Shown piece by piece: positions 20,290 through 29,444 of a DNA stretch of 64,000 nucleotides. Under the pieces are notes generated by a model. That model searched no databases. It saw only the letters and a program-made list of their open reading frames with translations, and was not told where the DNA came from. Each line of letters starts with the position of its first letter. Position 1 is the first letter of the stretch. The DNA is from Buchnera aphidicola (Takecallis taiwana). GTDB taxonomy: Bacteria > Pseudomonadota > Gammaproteobacteria > Enterobacterales > Enterobacteriaceae. The stretch covers positions 288,890 through 352,889 of the forward strand of contig NZ_CP134979.1 of the NCBI RefSeq assembly GCF_039355125.1. Reading direction: 5' to 3'. The position numbers and the translations under genes are program-made.

Positions 20290-20375
20290 GGTGAGATGGC
20301 CGAGTGGCTGAAGGCGTTCCCCTGCTAAGGGAATATATAGTTATTGTATCGAGGGTTCGAATCCCTCTCTCACCG
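20290..20375 (+). tRNA. serV: tRNA-Ser (anticodon GCT)
   Basis: Class II tRNA: acceptor GGTGAGA pairs with TCTCACC, anticodon loop CTGCTAA (anticodon GCT), long variable arm, T loop TTCGAAT, discriminator G. The CCA end is not encoded. It corresponds to E. coli serV, which also lies downstream of csrA and upstream of argV. Confidence 0.97.
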
Positions 20376-20388
20376 AATATTAAAAATC

Positions 20389-20462
20389 GCATCCGTAGCT
20401 CAGTTGGATAGAGCACTCAGCTACGAACTGAGAGGTCGGAGGTTCAAATCCTTTCGGATGCA
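20389..20462 (+). tRNA. argV: tRNA-Arg (anticodon ACG)
   Basis: The acceptor GCATCCG pairs with CGGATGC; the anticodon stem CTCAG/CTGAG encloses CTACGAA, anticodon ACG. A34 needs deamination to inosine by TadA to read CGU, CGC and CGA. The CCA end is not encoded. E. coli has four copies after serV (argV, Y, Z, Q); one remains here, 13 bases after tRNA-Ser. Confidence 0.97.
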
Positions 20463-20562
20463 ATAAAAAAAATACATATTATGTATAAATATTATAATTA
20501 AAAATAATATATCATTAATTTAAAAAAAATATCATGATAATTTAAAAATCAATATTAAATGA

Positions 20563-21219
20563 TTATTTTAAAATTTGAATCCCAGATTTTGTACCAATTA
20601 AGACCATATCAGCTTTATTTTTTGTAAATAACCCAACAGTGACTACCCCGGGTATGGAATTAATTTTTTGTTCTATGAACACAGGACAGCTTAAATTTAA
20701 ATTATATACATCAATAATAATATTTCCGTGATCAGTAACATAACCTTCTCGATATTTAGGAGTACCTCCTAATTGAACTATTTTTTTTAAAACATAAGTA
20801 TATGCCATTGGAATAATTTCAATTGGTAAAGGAAATTGACCAAGTTGTTTAACCAGTTTAGATTCATGAACAATACAAATAAATTTTTCTGCTATTGATG
20901 ATATAATTTTTTCATTAGTTAATGCACCACCTCCACCTTTAATCATTTCTAAATTATGATTAATTTCATCAGCACTATCTATATAAATTATAGGATCACA
21001 AATAGCACCTAACGCAAAAACTGGTATTCCATATTTATGTAATATAATAGTTGTATAATGAGAACTAGAGACTGCACCAAGAATTTTTTTTTTAGATTTG
21101 TATAAAGCTTCAATAAAATATATAATAGTGGAACCAGAACCAAACCCAATAATAGCATTACTAGGAATATAATCCAAAGCAGCTAAAGAGACGTTTTTTT
21201 TTAGTTTATCAAATTGCAT
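20563..21219 (-). CDS. rpiA: Ribose-5-phosphate isomerase A
   Basis: RpiA interconverts ribose 5-phosphate and ribulose 5-phosphate in the pentose phosphate pathway. The start is ATG 21219 (MQFDKLKKNVSLAALDYI), giving 218 residues against 219 in E. coli; the open frame upstream lacks similarity. GFGSGSTIIYFIEAL, DSADEIN with the catalytic Asp pair, IKGGGGALTNEKI with the catalytic Glu, and PLPIEIIPMA are present. No clear ribosome binding site. It converges on tRNA-Arg. Confidence 0.97.
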   Translation of the reverse strand: MQFDKLKKNVSLAALDYIPSNAIIGFGSGSTIIYFIEALYKSKKKILGAVSSSHYTTIILHKYGIPVFALGAICDPIIYIDSADEINHNLEMIKGGGGALTNEKIISSIAEKFICIVHESKLVKQLGQFPLPIEIIPMAYTYVLKKIVQLGGTPKYREGYVTDHGNIIIDVYNLNLSCPVFIEQKINSIPGVVTVGLFTKNKADMVLIGTKSGIQILK

Positions 21220-21332
21220 ATAAACTATAATAATTACGAAAAACAAATAATTTTAAATGAATACAAATACTAAATATACTGTACCGAATAACATAACTAA
21301 CATCTCTGTATCATTAGTTTTGTTATAAAAAA

Positions 21333-21403
21333 CTGGGGTACCTGGATTCGAACCAGGGATGCCGGTATCAAAAACCGGTGCCTTACCACTTGGCTATACC
21401 CCA
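21333..21403 (-). tRNA. tRNA-Gln (anticodon TTG)
   Basis: Acceptor TGGGGTA pairs with TACCCCA; anticodon stem CCGGT/ACCGG encloses TTTTGAT, anticodon TTG. Discriminator G; no encoded CCA. Six T residues follow immediately on the minus strand and may end the Met-Leu-Gln transcript. Confidence 0.96.
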
Positions 21404-21412
21404 AAATTAAAA

Positions 21413-21498
21413 TACGGGAGGCGAGATTTGAACTCGCAAACCTAAATCAAGGCGCCAGATCCTAAATCTGGTGCGTCTACCTATTTCGCCACTCCCGT
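21413..21498 (-). tRNA. leuW: tRNA-Leu (anticodon TAG)
   Basis: Class II tRNA with acceptor ACGGGAG/CTCCCGT, anticodon stem CCAGA/TCTGG enclosing TTTAGGA (anticodon TAG), long variable arm and T loop TTCAAAT. The first pair is A-T where E. coli leuW has G-C. No encoded CCA. Second gene of the Met-Leu-Gln cluster. Confidence 0.96.
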
Positions 21499-21507
21499 AA
21501 AATAATA

Positions 21508-21581
21508 TAGCTACGAAGGGAATCGAACCCCTGACCCCAGCGTTATGAGTGCTGTGCTCTAACCAACTGAGCTACGTAGCC
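21508..21581 (-). tRNA. metT: Elongator tRNA-Met (anticodon CAT)
   Basis: GGCTACG pairs with CGTAGCT (G1-T72 wobble) and the anticodon loop is CTCATAA. Most of the sequence matches E. coli metT, so this is the elongator Met tRNA and not a tRNA-Ile2. The anticodon stem CAGCA/CGCTG ends in an A-C mismatch next to the loop. No encoded CCA. First gene of a cluster that equals E. coli metT-leuW-gln with the duplicate copies lost. Confidence 0.93.
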
Positions 21582-21707
21582 TTATCCTGAATTATACTAA
21601 TTCATATGATTTTGTCAACCAATTGTTAAAAATCATAACATATGACACATATCATCTATAAAACCAATGTTTTAATATTATTATTTCAATATTGTATTAA
21701 GGTTAAA

Positions 21708-23342
21708 ATGAAAAACTTAAACAAAAAAACTAGTTTTATACACAAAATAATTGAAAATTTTTTAAAAAATAATAAAAAAAACACTTTACATACAAGATTC
21801 CCCCCAGATCCAAATGGCTATTTACATATTGGACATGCAAAATCATTATGTATAAATTTCGGTCTTGCTCAACAATATCATGGTCAATGTAATTTAAGAT
21901 TTGATGATACCAATCCGCAAAATAAACACAACAAGTATATTTCTAAAATTAAAGAAGATATATTATGGCTGGGTTTTCAATGGAATAACAATACTAAGTA
22001 TTCTTCCATGTATTTTAATAAAATATATAAATATGCTATAGAACTTATACAAAAAGATTTAGCTTATGTAGATAAATTAAAAAAAAGCGAAATCCGTGAT
22101 TATCGCGGTACACTGAGCAAACCGGGCATAAATAGTCCATATAGAAACCAAACAATTGAAGAAAATATGTTATTATTCCAAAATATGAGATTAGGGAATT
22201 TTGCAGCAGGTACAGTATGTCTGAGAGCTAAAATTAACATGCAATCTCCGTGTATTATTATGAGAGATCCAATTTTATATAGAATAAAATTTATTAAACA
22301 TAATAAAACTAAAAAAAATTGGTGTATCTATCCTACATATGATTTTGCACATTGTATTTCTGATGCTATAGAAGGTATCACACACTCTTTATGTACATTA
22401 GAATTTCTAGATAACAAACAATTATATCAATGGATATTAAAAAATATTAGTATAACGACTTATCCCAAGCAATATGAATATTCAAGATTAAATCTAGAAT
22501 ATTGTACATTATCAAAACGAAAATTAAAACTATTAATTGAAAATAATATTATTAAAAAATGGGATGATCCGAGATTACCAACAATTGCAGGTTTACGAAA
22601 ACGAGGATATACTGCTTTATCAATTAAAAACTTTTGTTACAATTTAGGTATAACAAAACAAGACAATTTAATTGAAATGTCATCATTAGAATCATGTATT
22701 AGAAAAGAACTAAATATGAAAGCTTATCGTACAATGGCAATATTACAACCAATCAAAATAGTCATATGTAATATTGCAAACCATATTCAAGAAACAATAA
22801 ATATTTTAAATCATCCAAACAATACAGAAATGGGTACTCAAAATATTAAATTTTCACAAATATTATACATTGAAACGTCAGATTTTAAAGAAAATCCAAC
22901 AAAAGAATACTATAGACTAAGTTTAGGAAAAACAATAAAATTAAAATATTCGTATATAATAACAGCACATGCTATTCAAAAAGATAAAAATAAAAAAATT
23001 ACTAAAATATTTTGTACATGTCATCTAAAAAATAATAATAAAAAATATAGTATTATTCATTGGATATCTAAAAAAGATATAATACCAGCAGAATTCCGAA
23101 TTTATAATCACTTATTCACAATAAAAAACCCAAATATAAAAAATAATTTATTATCGCATATTAACCCTAACTCTAAAATAAAAAAATATGGTTTTATTAA
23201 CAAAAACATTATTAATAATTTAAAAAAATCCCGATATCAATTTGAACGAATTGGATATTTTATTATAGATAAGATAATATCTAAAAAAAATTATATAACA
23301 TTTAATCAAATAGTTACACTAAAAAAAAATTGTAAAAAATAA
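21708..23342 (+). CDS. glnS: Glutaminyl-tRNA synthetase
   Basis: GlnRS charges tRNA-Gln, whose gene lies just upstream. The start is ATG 21708 (MKNLNKKTSFIHKIIENFL), with AAGG five bases upstream; an in-frame ATG at 21642 would add 22 residues without similarity. The 544 residues (554 in E. coli) have the class I signature PPDPNGYLHIGHAKS and the second signature in the form LSKRKL, where E. coli has MSKRKL. The anticodon-binding beta barrels follow. The C-terminal part is Lys/Asn/Ile-rich and more diverged. Confidence 0.97.
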   Translation: MKNLNKKTSFIHKIIENFLKNNKKNTLHTRFPPDPNGYLHIGHAKSLCINFGLAQQYHGQCNLRFDDTNPQNKHNKYISKIKEDILWLGFQWNNNTKYSSMYFNKIYKYAIELIQKDLAYVDKLKKSEIRDYRGTLSKPGINSPYRNQTIEENMLLFQNMRLGNFAAGTVCLRAKINMQSPCIIMRDPILYRIKFIKHNKTKKNWCIYPTYDFAHCISDAIEGITHSLCTLEFLDNKQLYQWILKNISITTYPKQYEYSRLNLEYCTLSKRKLKLLIENNIIKKWDDPRLPTIAGLRKRGYTALSIKNFCYNLGITKQDNLIEMSSLESCIRKELNMKAYRTMAILQPIKIVICNIANHIQETINILNHPNNTEMGTQNIKFSQILYIETSDFKENPTKEYYRLSLGKTIKLKYSYIITAHAIQKDKNKKITKIFCTCHLKNNNKKYSIIHWISKKDIIPAEFRIYNHLFTIKNPNIKNNLLSHINPNSKIKKYGFINKNIINNLKKSRYQFERIGYFIIDKIISKKNYITFNQIVTLKKNCKK

Positions 23343-23451
23343 AAAATCATATAATTATCAATAAAATTATATAGTATTAAATGTATTATAAATATTATGT
23401 TAATATTTATAAAAAATAAAAAATATATTTTATTAAAAATATGGAATCAAT

Positions 23452-24765
23452 ATGTCAAAAATAAAAAAAATTTTTTCTAGAGAAATTATTGACTCTCGAG
23501 GCAACCCAACAATTGAAACAGAAGTACATTTACAAGATAATTCTATTGGTATATTTTCCTGCCCTTCAGGAGCTTCTACTGGTTCTGATGAAGCGCTAGA
23601 ATTACGTGATCATAACATAAAAAGATTTTTCGGTAAAGGTGTAACAAAAGCTGTAAATATAGTAAATACATTAATTTATGATGCTTTAAAAAACCAAGAT
23701 GCATATGACCAAAAAAATATTGATCAAATGATGATACAATTAGATGGCACAAAAAATAAAAAAAATATAGGAGCAAATTCTATTTTATCGGTATCTATGG
23801 CTACAGCAAAAGCAGCTGCGCAATCAAAAAAAATACCTTTTTATCAATATATAGCAGAATTAAATAATACCCCTAATTGTTTTTCTATGCCATTACCTAT
23901 GATAAATATCCTGAACGGAGGTAGTCATTCTAATAATAATATTGATATACAAGAATTTATGATACAACCAATAAACGCACAGTCTGTTAAAGAAGCAATT
24001 AGAATAGGTTGTGAAATTTTTCATACTTTAGGAATAATAATTAAAAAATATAATATGAATACATCAGTTGGCGATGAAGGTGGATATGCACCTAACCTTA
24101 AGGATAATGAATCTGCTATAATTTTAATTCAAGAAGCAATACAACAATCAAACTACATATTTGGTAAAGATGTAACGTTAGCTATAGATTGTGCTGCATC
24201 TGAATTATATAATACAAATACTAAAAAATATTATCTAAAATCTGAAAATAAATATTTTAATTCAAAAGAATTTAGTCATTTTATGAAATCTTTAACATCA
24301 AAATATCCAATTACTTCCATTGAAGATGGGCAAAGCGAACTCGATTGGACAGGCTTTGCATATCAAACAAAGATATTAGGGGAAAATATCCAAATTGTTG
24401 GAGATGATTTATTTGTAACAAATACTGAAAAATTAAAACACGGTATTCAAAAAAACATAGCAAACGCGATTTTAATTAAATTAAATCAAATTGGAACATT
24501 ATCAGAAACATTAAATGCTATTAAAATGGCAAAAAAATATAATTACGCAACAATAATATCACATCGATCTGGAGAAACTGAAGATTGTTCTATTGCTGAT
24601 TTAGCTGTCGGTACACAAGCAGGACAAATTAAAACTGGTTCTATGAGTCGTTCTGAACGATTATCTAAATATAATCAATTAATACGTATTGAAGAACAAT
24701 TAGGTAACATACGCGCACCATTTTACGGAATCAAAGAACTAAAAAAATATAAAAATAATTTTTAA
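23452..24765 (+). CDS. eno: Enolase
   Basis: Enolase converts 2-phosphoglycerate to phosphoenolpyruvate; in E. coli it is also part of the RNA degradosome. The 437 residues (432 in E. coli) keep [35 protein letters not shown], the Mg-binding SIEDG, the catalytic Lys in LIKLNQIGT, and [22 protein letters not shown] lies about ten bases before the ATG. pyrG, the E. coli neighbour, is not here. Confidence 0.98.
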   Translation: MSKIKKIFSREIIDSRGNPTIETEVHLQDNSIGIFSCPSGASTGSDEALELRDHNIKRFFGKGVTKAVNIVNTLIYDALKNQDAYDQKNIDQMMIQLDGTKNKKNIGANSILSVSMATAKAAAQSKKIPFYQYIAELNNTPNCFSMPLPMINILNGGSHSNNNIDIQEFMIQPINAQSVKEAIRIGCEIFHTLGIIIKKYNMNTSVGDEGGYAPNLKDNESAIILIQEAIQQSNYIFGKDVTLAIDCAASELYNTNTKKYYLKSENKYFNSKEFSHFMKSLTSKYPITSIEDGQSELDWTGFAYQTKILGENIQIVGDDLFVTNTEKLKHGIQKNIANAILIKLNQIGTLSETLNAIKMAKKYNYATIISHRSGETEDCSIADLAVGTQAGQIKTGSMSRSERLSKYNQLIRIEEQLGNIRAPFYGIKELKKYKNNF

Positions 24766-24814
24766 TAATTTCATTATATATATCAATCATATAAAAATAT
24801 TATATTTAATTATT

Positions 24815-25699
24815 ATGTACAAAAAAAAAATTGTTATTTTGATAGACGGACACTCATATCTATATCGTATATATTATGCGAAATTAAAAAATACACATGC
24901 ACGATTTCTTTACACAAAAATCATATATAGTTTTTTATATGTATTAAAAAATATATTATTACAATACAAACCGGAAACATTAATTATTATTTTTGATAGT
25001 AAAAAAAAAAATTTTAGAAATCAGTTATTTAAAAATTATAAAGCAAATCGACCTAATATGCCCAATTTATTAAAAATAATTTTATTGAAAATACAAAATA
25101 TACTAATAAATATAGGCATACCAACTATAATAATACCTAAATTTGAAGCAGATGATGTCATAGGGACATTATCTAATATATTAGAAAAAAAAGGACAATT
25201 TGTATTAATTATCACATGTGATAAAGATTTATCACAATTAATTAATAAAAATATTTATGTATTAAATCATATAAATAACAATATTCTCAATACAAATACA
25301 ATAAAAAAACAATACGGTATTTATCCAAATTTAATAATTGATTTTTTATCATTAACCGGTGATGCAGTTGATAATATTCCAGGAGTGATAGGTATTGGTA
25401 AAAAAACAGCTATTCTACTACTCCAAAAAATAGGTAATATCAAAAAAATATATAATAATTTAAAAAAAATTTCTACATTAAATATCAGAGGGAAAAAAAA
25501 TATTATTGATAAGCTTAAACAAGGAAAAAAAATGGCTTTTTTATCATATAAACTTGCTAAAATTAAAATTGATGTTCCTATCAATCAAAAATATCAATCC
25601 AAAAAATTGCTATCATTATTTTATCCTTGTACTTTTGATAATGTATATTATATTAAAATAATATATGAACTTAAAAATATAATTATTAACAACACGTAA
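24815..25699 (+). CDS. polA: 5'-3' exonuclease domain of DNA polymerase I; polymerase and proofreading domains absent
   Basis: The 294 residues correspond to the N-terminal 5' nuclease of E. coli PolA (928 residues), which removes RNA primers and flaps. The acidic metal site is visible in LIDGHSYLYR, IFDSKK, FEADDVIGTLS, ITCDKDLSQL and LTGDAVDNIPGVIGIGKKTA. The frame stops shortly after the helix-3-turn domain and no Klenow-like sequence follows. It meets engB tail to tail 11 bases away, as polA and yihA do in E. coli around spf. This marks it as a true polA remnant and not the paralogue xni. A10 and A11 tracts lie in the frame. Confidence 0.93.
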   Translation: MYKKKIVILIDGHSYLYRIYYAKLKNTHARFLYTKIIYSFLYVLKNILLQYKPETLIIIFDSKKKNFRNQLFKNYKANRPNMPNLLKIILLKIQNILINIGIPTIIIPKFEADDVIGTLSNILEKKGQFVLIITCDKDLSQLINKNIYVLNHINNNILNTNTIKKQYGIYPNLIIDFLSLTGDAVDNIPGVIGIGKKTAILLLQKIGNIKKIYNNLKKISTLNIRGKKNIIDKLKQGKKMAFLSYKLAKIKIDVPINQKYQSKKLLSLFYPCTFDNVYYIKIIYELKNIIINNT

Positions 25700-25710
25700 T
25701 ATTAATCATA

Positions 25711-26313
25711 TCAAATATATTTATTAAACCATATATCAATAATCTTTAATACATACAACACCCCTATATTTTTCAATGATGAAAATAAAACAATTGGAAT
25801 TTTTTTACCAAATATAACCATTTGCTGTTTAATAATATTCATTTGTTTTTTTTGAAATGAAAAATTCAATTTATCACATTTCGTTAATAAAATCATAATA
25901 TTTATATATTTTATTTGTAAATATTGTAATAATTTAATATCTTCTACTCTTAATAATCTTCTAATATCAATTAATAATAAAATACCTTTTAAACATGAAC
26001 GCGTCTGAATATAATTAAAAATTAAATTATAATTATTTTTTTTATTAGTATACACAGTAGAGTATCCATAACCAGGAAGATCTACTAAACGTAAATATGA
26101 ATTTACTGTAAAAAAATTAATCATATTTGTACGACCCGGGTATTTACTAAATCGAGATAATTTTTTATTATGTGTTAAACAATTTATTAAAGTTGATTTT
26201 CCAGAATTTGAGTAACCAGTTAAAGCAATTTCCATGCCATCTTGTTTTACACTAGCACACTGTCCATTAGTAGAGCTAGTCAAAAAATATGTAGAACTAT
26301 AATTAATAATCAT
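25711..26313 (-). CDS. engB: Ribosome biogenesis GTPase EngB (YihA/YsxC)
   Basis: EngB is an essential GTPase needed for 50S assembly. The 200 residues (210 in E. coli) show G1 GYSNSGKST near 33-41, the switch region FSKYPGRTNMINFF, G3 DLPGYGYS and G4 LTKCDKLN. It converges on the polA remnant, the E. coli yihA-polA arrangement with the spf small RNA gene lost. A weak GAG-type ribosome binding site lies upstream of ATG 26313. Confidence 0.97.
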   Translation of the reverse strand: MIINYSSTYFLTSSTNGQCASVKQDGMEIALTGYSNSGKSTLINCLTHNKKLSRFSKYPGRTNMINFFTVNSYLRLVDLPGYGYSTVYTNKKNNYNLIFNYIQTRSCLKGILLLIDIRRLLRVEDIKLLQYLQIKYINIMILLTKCDKLNFSFQKKQMNIIKQQMVIFGKKIPIVLFSSLKNIGVLYVLKIIDIWFNKYI

Positions 26314-26436
26314 TAATCAAATACTCATTATAGAAATTATAAAAAATTTAATATTATATATAAAATATATTCAATATAATATAAATTACCATATAAATCA
26401 TAAATAATAAATTTTATTTTATAAAACAGGTGTAAT

Positions 26437-28263
26437 ATGATTAAAAATCTTAGAAATATTGCTATTATTGCACATATTGATCACGGTAAAACAACTTTAC
26501 TAGATAAATTATTAGAACAATCAGGATCATTAAAAAATTATAAAGAACAATATCAACGAATTATGGATTCCAACATATTAGAAAAAGAACGAGGGATAAC
26601 AATATTTTCTAAAAATACAGCAATTCAATGGGATAAATACCGAATCAATATTATTGATACTCCGGGACATTCAGATTTTGGGGGTGAAGTAGAACGTGTA
26701 TTATCAATGGTTGATTCTGTATTATTAATTGTGGATGCTGTTGATGGACCGATGCCACAAACACGGTTTGTAACAAAAAAAGCATTTGAATATAATATTA
26801 ATCCAATTGTTATAATTAATAAAATTGATCGAGAAAATGCTAGACCGGAATGGGTAATAGAAAAAATTTTTGACTTGTTTATTAATCTAAATGCTACAGA
26901 TACACAACTAGATTTTCCAATAATTTACACTTCAGCAATCTTAGGAAAATCAGGCGAACAAGCTAATAATATTAAAAATGATATGTCTGCATTATTTAAT
27001 GCAATTATTCAATATACCCCGATTCCACAAGTACAATTACAGGGTAGTTTACAAATTCAAATTTCCCAATTAAATTATGATAATTATTTAGGTGTTATAG
27101 GGATTGGGCGAATTCAAAGAGGAACAGTTACTGTTAATCAAAAAGTATCAATTATTGACCGAAACGGAAATATTCGATATGGTAAAATTGGTAAAATTTT
27201 AAAATACCTAGGATTACAACAAATTGAAATACAAAATGCATCAGCTGGAGAAATTATTGCCATTACCGGATTAAATGAGTTAACAATTTCTGATACTATT
27301 TGTGATGTTAAAAATATCCAAGCACTACCACCAGTAAATATAGAACCTCCAACGGTAAATATATTATTTTCAGTAAATACATCACCATTCTGCGGACAAG
27401 AAGGTAAATATCTAACATCAAGCCAAATTGGAAAACGTCTAAAAAAAGAAACAATGCATGATGTTGCATTATGTGTAAAAAATACTACAAATTCCAATAC
27501 ATTTTCTGTTTCTGGAAGAGGTGAATTACATTTATCAATATTAATTGAAAATATGCGTCGAGAAGGTTTTGAATTCGAATTATCGCGTCCAAAAGTTATT
27601 TTTAAAGAAAAAAATAATATAAAAACAGAACCATTTGAAAACGTTATAATAGATATTGAAGAACGTCACCAAGGTATAATCATGGAAACTATGGGCCAAA
27701 AAAAAGCAAAAATGATTGATCTGACATCTAGCATTGATGGTAGATTACATTTAGAATATGTCACATCTAGTCGTTCATTAATTGGTTTTCGTAATCAATT
27801 TATGAATCTAACCTCAGGAACAGGAATATTCTATTCTTCATTTTTAAAGTATGATACAGTACAAACAGGAAATATTGATCAAAGAAAAAATGGTGTCCTA
27901 ATTTCTAATGCAACAGGATTAAGTACAGGATTTGCGTTATTTAATTTACAAGAACGTGGTCAATTATTTATTGGGCATGCTGTAAAAGTTTATACAGGTC
28001 AAATTATTGGAATACATAATCGTTTAAATGATTTAACAGTCAATTGTTTAACAGGTAAAAAATTAACTAATATGAGAGCATCGGGTACTGATGAAGCAAT
28101 TATATTAACTCCAATTACTAAAATGACATTAGAAAAAGCTTTAGGATTTATTAATGATGATGAATTAATTGAAGTCACGCCAATATCTATACGTATACGA
28201 AAAAAATATCTAACAGAAAATGACCGTAAAGTAGCACACCGCCAATATAATAAAAAAAAATAA
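26437..28263 (+). CDS. typA: Ribosome-associated GTPase TypA/BipA
   Basis: TypA is an EF-G-like translational GTPase acting in 50S assembly under stress. The 608 residues match the E. coli length (607). G1 AHIDHGKTTL, G2 ERGITI, G3 DTPGHSDFGGE and G4 NKID lie in the first 140 residues; the EF-G-like domains and the TypA-specific C-terminal domain (GTDEAIILTP) follow. AGGTG lies six bases before the ATG. It converges on ygfZ. Confidence 0.97.
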   Translation: MIKNLRNIAIIAHIDHGKTTLLDKLLEQSGSLKNYKEQYQRIMDSNILEKERGITIFSKNTAIQWDKYRINIIDTPGHSDFGGEVERVLSMVDSVLLIVDAVDGPMPQTRFVTKKAFEYNINPIVIINKIDRENARPEWVIEKIFDLFINLNATDTQLDFPIIYTSAILGKSGEQANNIKNDMSALFNAIIQYTPIPQVQLQGSLQIQISQLNYDNYLGVIGIGRIQRGTVTVNQKVSIIDRNGNIRYGKIGKILKYLGLQQIEIQNASAGEIIAITGLNELTISDTICDVKNIQALPPVNIEPPTVNILFSVNTSPFCGQEGKYLTSSQIGKRLKKETMHDVALCVKNTTNSNTFSVSGRGELHLSILIENMRREGFEFELSRPKVIFKEKNNIKTEPFENVIIDIEERHQGIIMETMGQKKAKMIDLTSSIDGRLHLEYVTSSRSLIGFRNQFMNLTSGTGIFYSSFLKYDTVQTGNIDQRKNGVLISNATGLSTGFALFNLQERGQLFIGHAVKVYTGQIIGIHNRLNDLTVNCLTGKKLTNMRASGTDEAIILTPITKMTLEKALGFINDDELIEVTPISIRIRKKYLTENDRKVAHRQYNKKK

Positions 28264-28306
28264 TTTCTTATTATGAATTACATAATCTATTCAACAAAAG
28301 GATTAA

Positions 28307-29269
28307 TTATATTCTAGTATGAGTATCTAACATAGATAATACACTAGTTTGATCTGATGCAAGACGAAAAATATTACTCTGGATACGATTTATATTCAGC
28401 ATACATTGTAATAAAAATATATTACTCATGACTTTTAAATAAAATATGGTGCAACCGACTTTTTTCCAATTTCCATGTATATATATTTCAATCAATGAAA
28501 AAATATCAATTACCGAGTTCACTGTCCCAACTAAGCAAAATAATTTTTTATTATTTAAATTTTTAAAATGTATTTTTGAAATCATTTCTTGTCCACAATA
28601 ACAGCCTTTATGAAAATCTAATCCTCCTAAAATATCCAAATTTAATTCTTGGGGAAAAAATTTCTGAAATACCGGTTTTTCAATAATCGGTATACCAATA
28701 CTAATATCTAAAAAAAACCAATAGTTTTTTATATTAGCAATATTATTTTTATATAATCTTGTTGTTAAAGATTGTAACTGTTTATTTTTCACAATTAATA
28801 AAAAACGCAGTATAGGCTGATCAAACCATAATATTATCACATCTTGAAAAAATACAATTGAAGTTATGTGATTCGGTAAATATGGAAAATGCGATAATAA
28901 TACTGATTTTGCTTTTGGCCCAATTACACCTAAAAATGAATAATTTTTTAATTTTGTGATTTTCACTTTAGAAAATACAGCATATTTCATTAATTCTGTT
29001 ATTTGAATATCACAAATACTACTTCTTTGCAGATAAAAATAATCATGTTTGTTGTGAAATAACCGTAATGTACTATTTATTCTACCATGAGAATTACAAT
29101 TCCCGCATAATATGTGTTTTCCAGACTTCAATTTGAATATATCCGTAGTAATATGATTTTGTAAGTATTGTTGATTATCCATACCAGATATTTTAATGAT
29201 CGAAAAACCTGTTAATAATTCAAAAAAATTAACATGTTGAATAATATTTCTAGAATTTAATAGAATCAT
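28307..29269 (-). CDS. ygfZ: Folate-binding iron-sulfur cluster assembly protein YgfZ
   Basis: YgfZ is a GcvT-like tetrahydrofolate-binding protein that supports some iron-sulfur enzymes, MiaB among them in E. coli. The 320 residues (326 in E. coli) carry the family signature in the form HKGCYCGQEM with its conserved Cys (KGCYxGQE), near residue 225. The N-terminal barrel has LQNHITTDIF. Conservation outside the signature is low. Its proposed client MiaB is encoded in this window at 33408. The start ATG 29269 has no strong ribosome binding site. Confidence 0.93.
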   Translation of the reverse strand: MILLNSRNIIQHVNFFELLTGFSIIKISGMDNQQYLQNHITTDIFKLKSGKHILCGNCNSHGRINSTLRLFHNKHDYFYLQRSSICDIQITELMKYAVFSKVKITKLKNYSFLGVIGPKAKSVLLSHFPYLPNHITSIVFFQDVIILWFDQPILRFLLIVKNKQLQSLTTRLYKNNIANIKNYWFFLDISIGIPIIEKPVFQKFFPQELNLDILGGLDFHKGCYCGQEMISKIHFKNLNNKKLFCLVGTVNSVIDIFSLIEIYIHGNWKKVGCTIFYLKVMSNIFLLQCMLNINRIQSNIFRLASDQTSVLSMLDTHTRI

Positions 29270-29444
29270 AAGTCATAATTTCGAATATTATTATTAATAT
29301 TACAATGTATATTATATAATAAGTTATATCATATAAAATAATTGAAGATTTTAAATGAAAAACATAATTTATATTAAATTTTAATCATTGTTATATAATA
29401 TTGAAAATTAAAAAAATTTCAATAACATAATCGGATTAAAAATT

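Noticed and set aside
27138-27497. Minus-strand open frame of 119 codons opposite typA.
   Set aside because: It covers conserved TypA sequence and has no similarity of its own.
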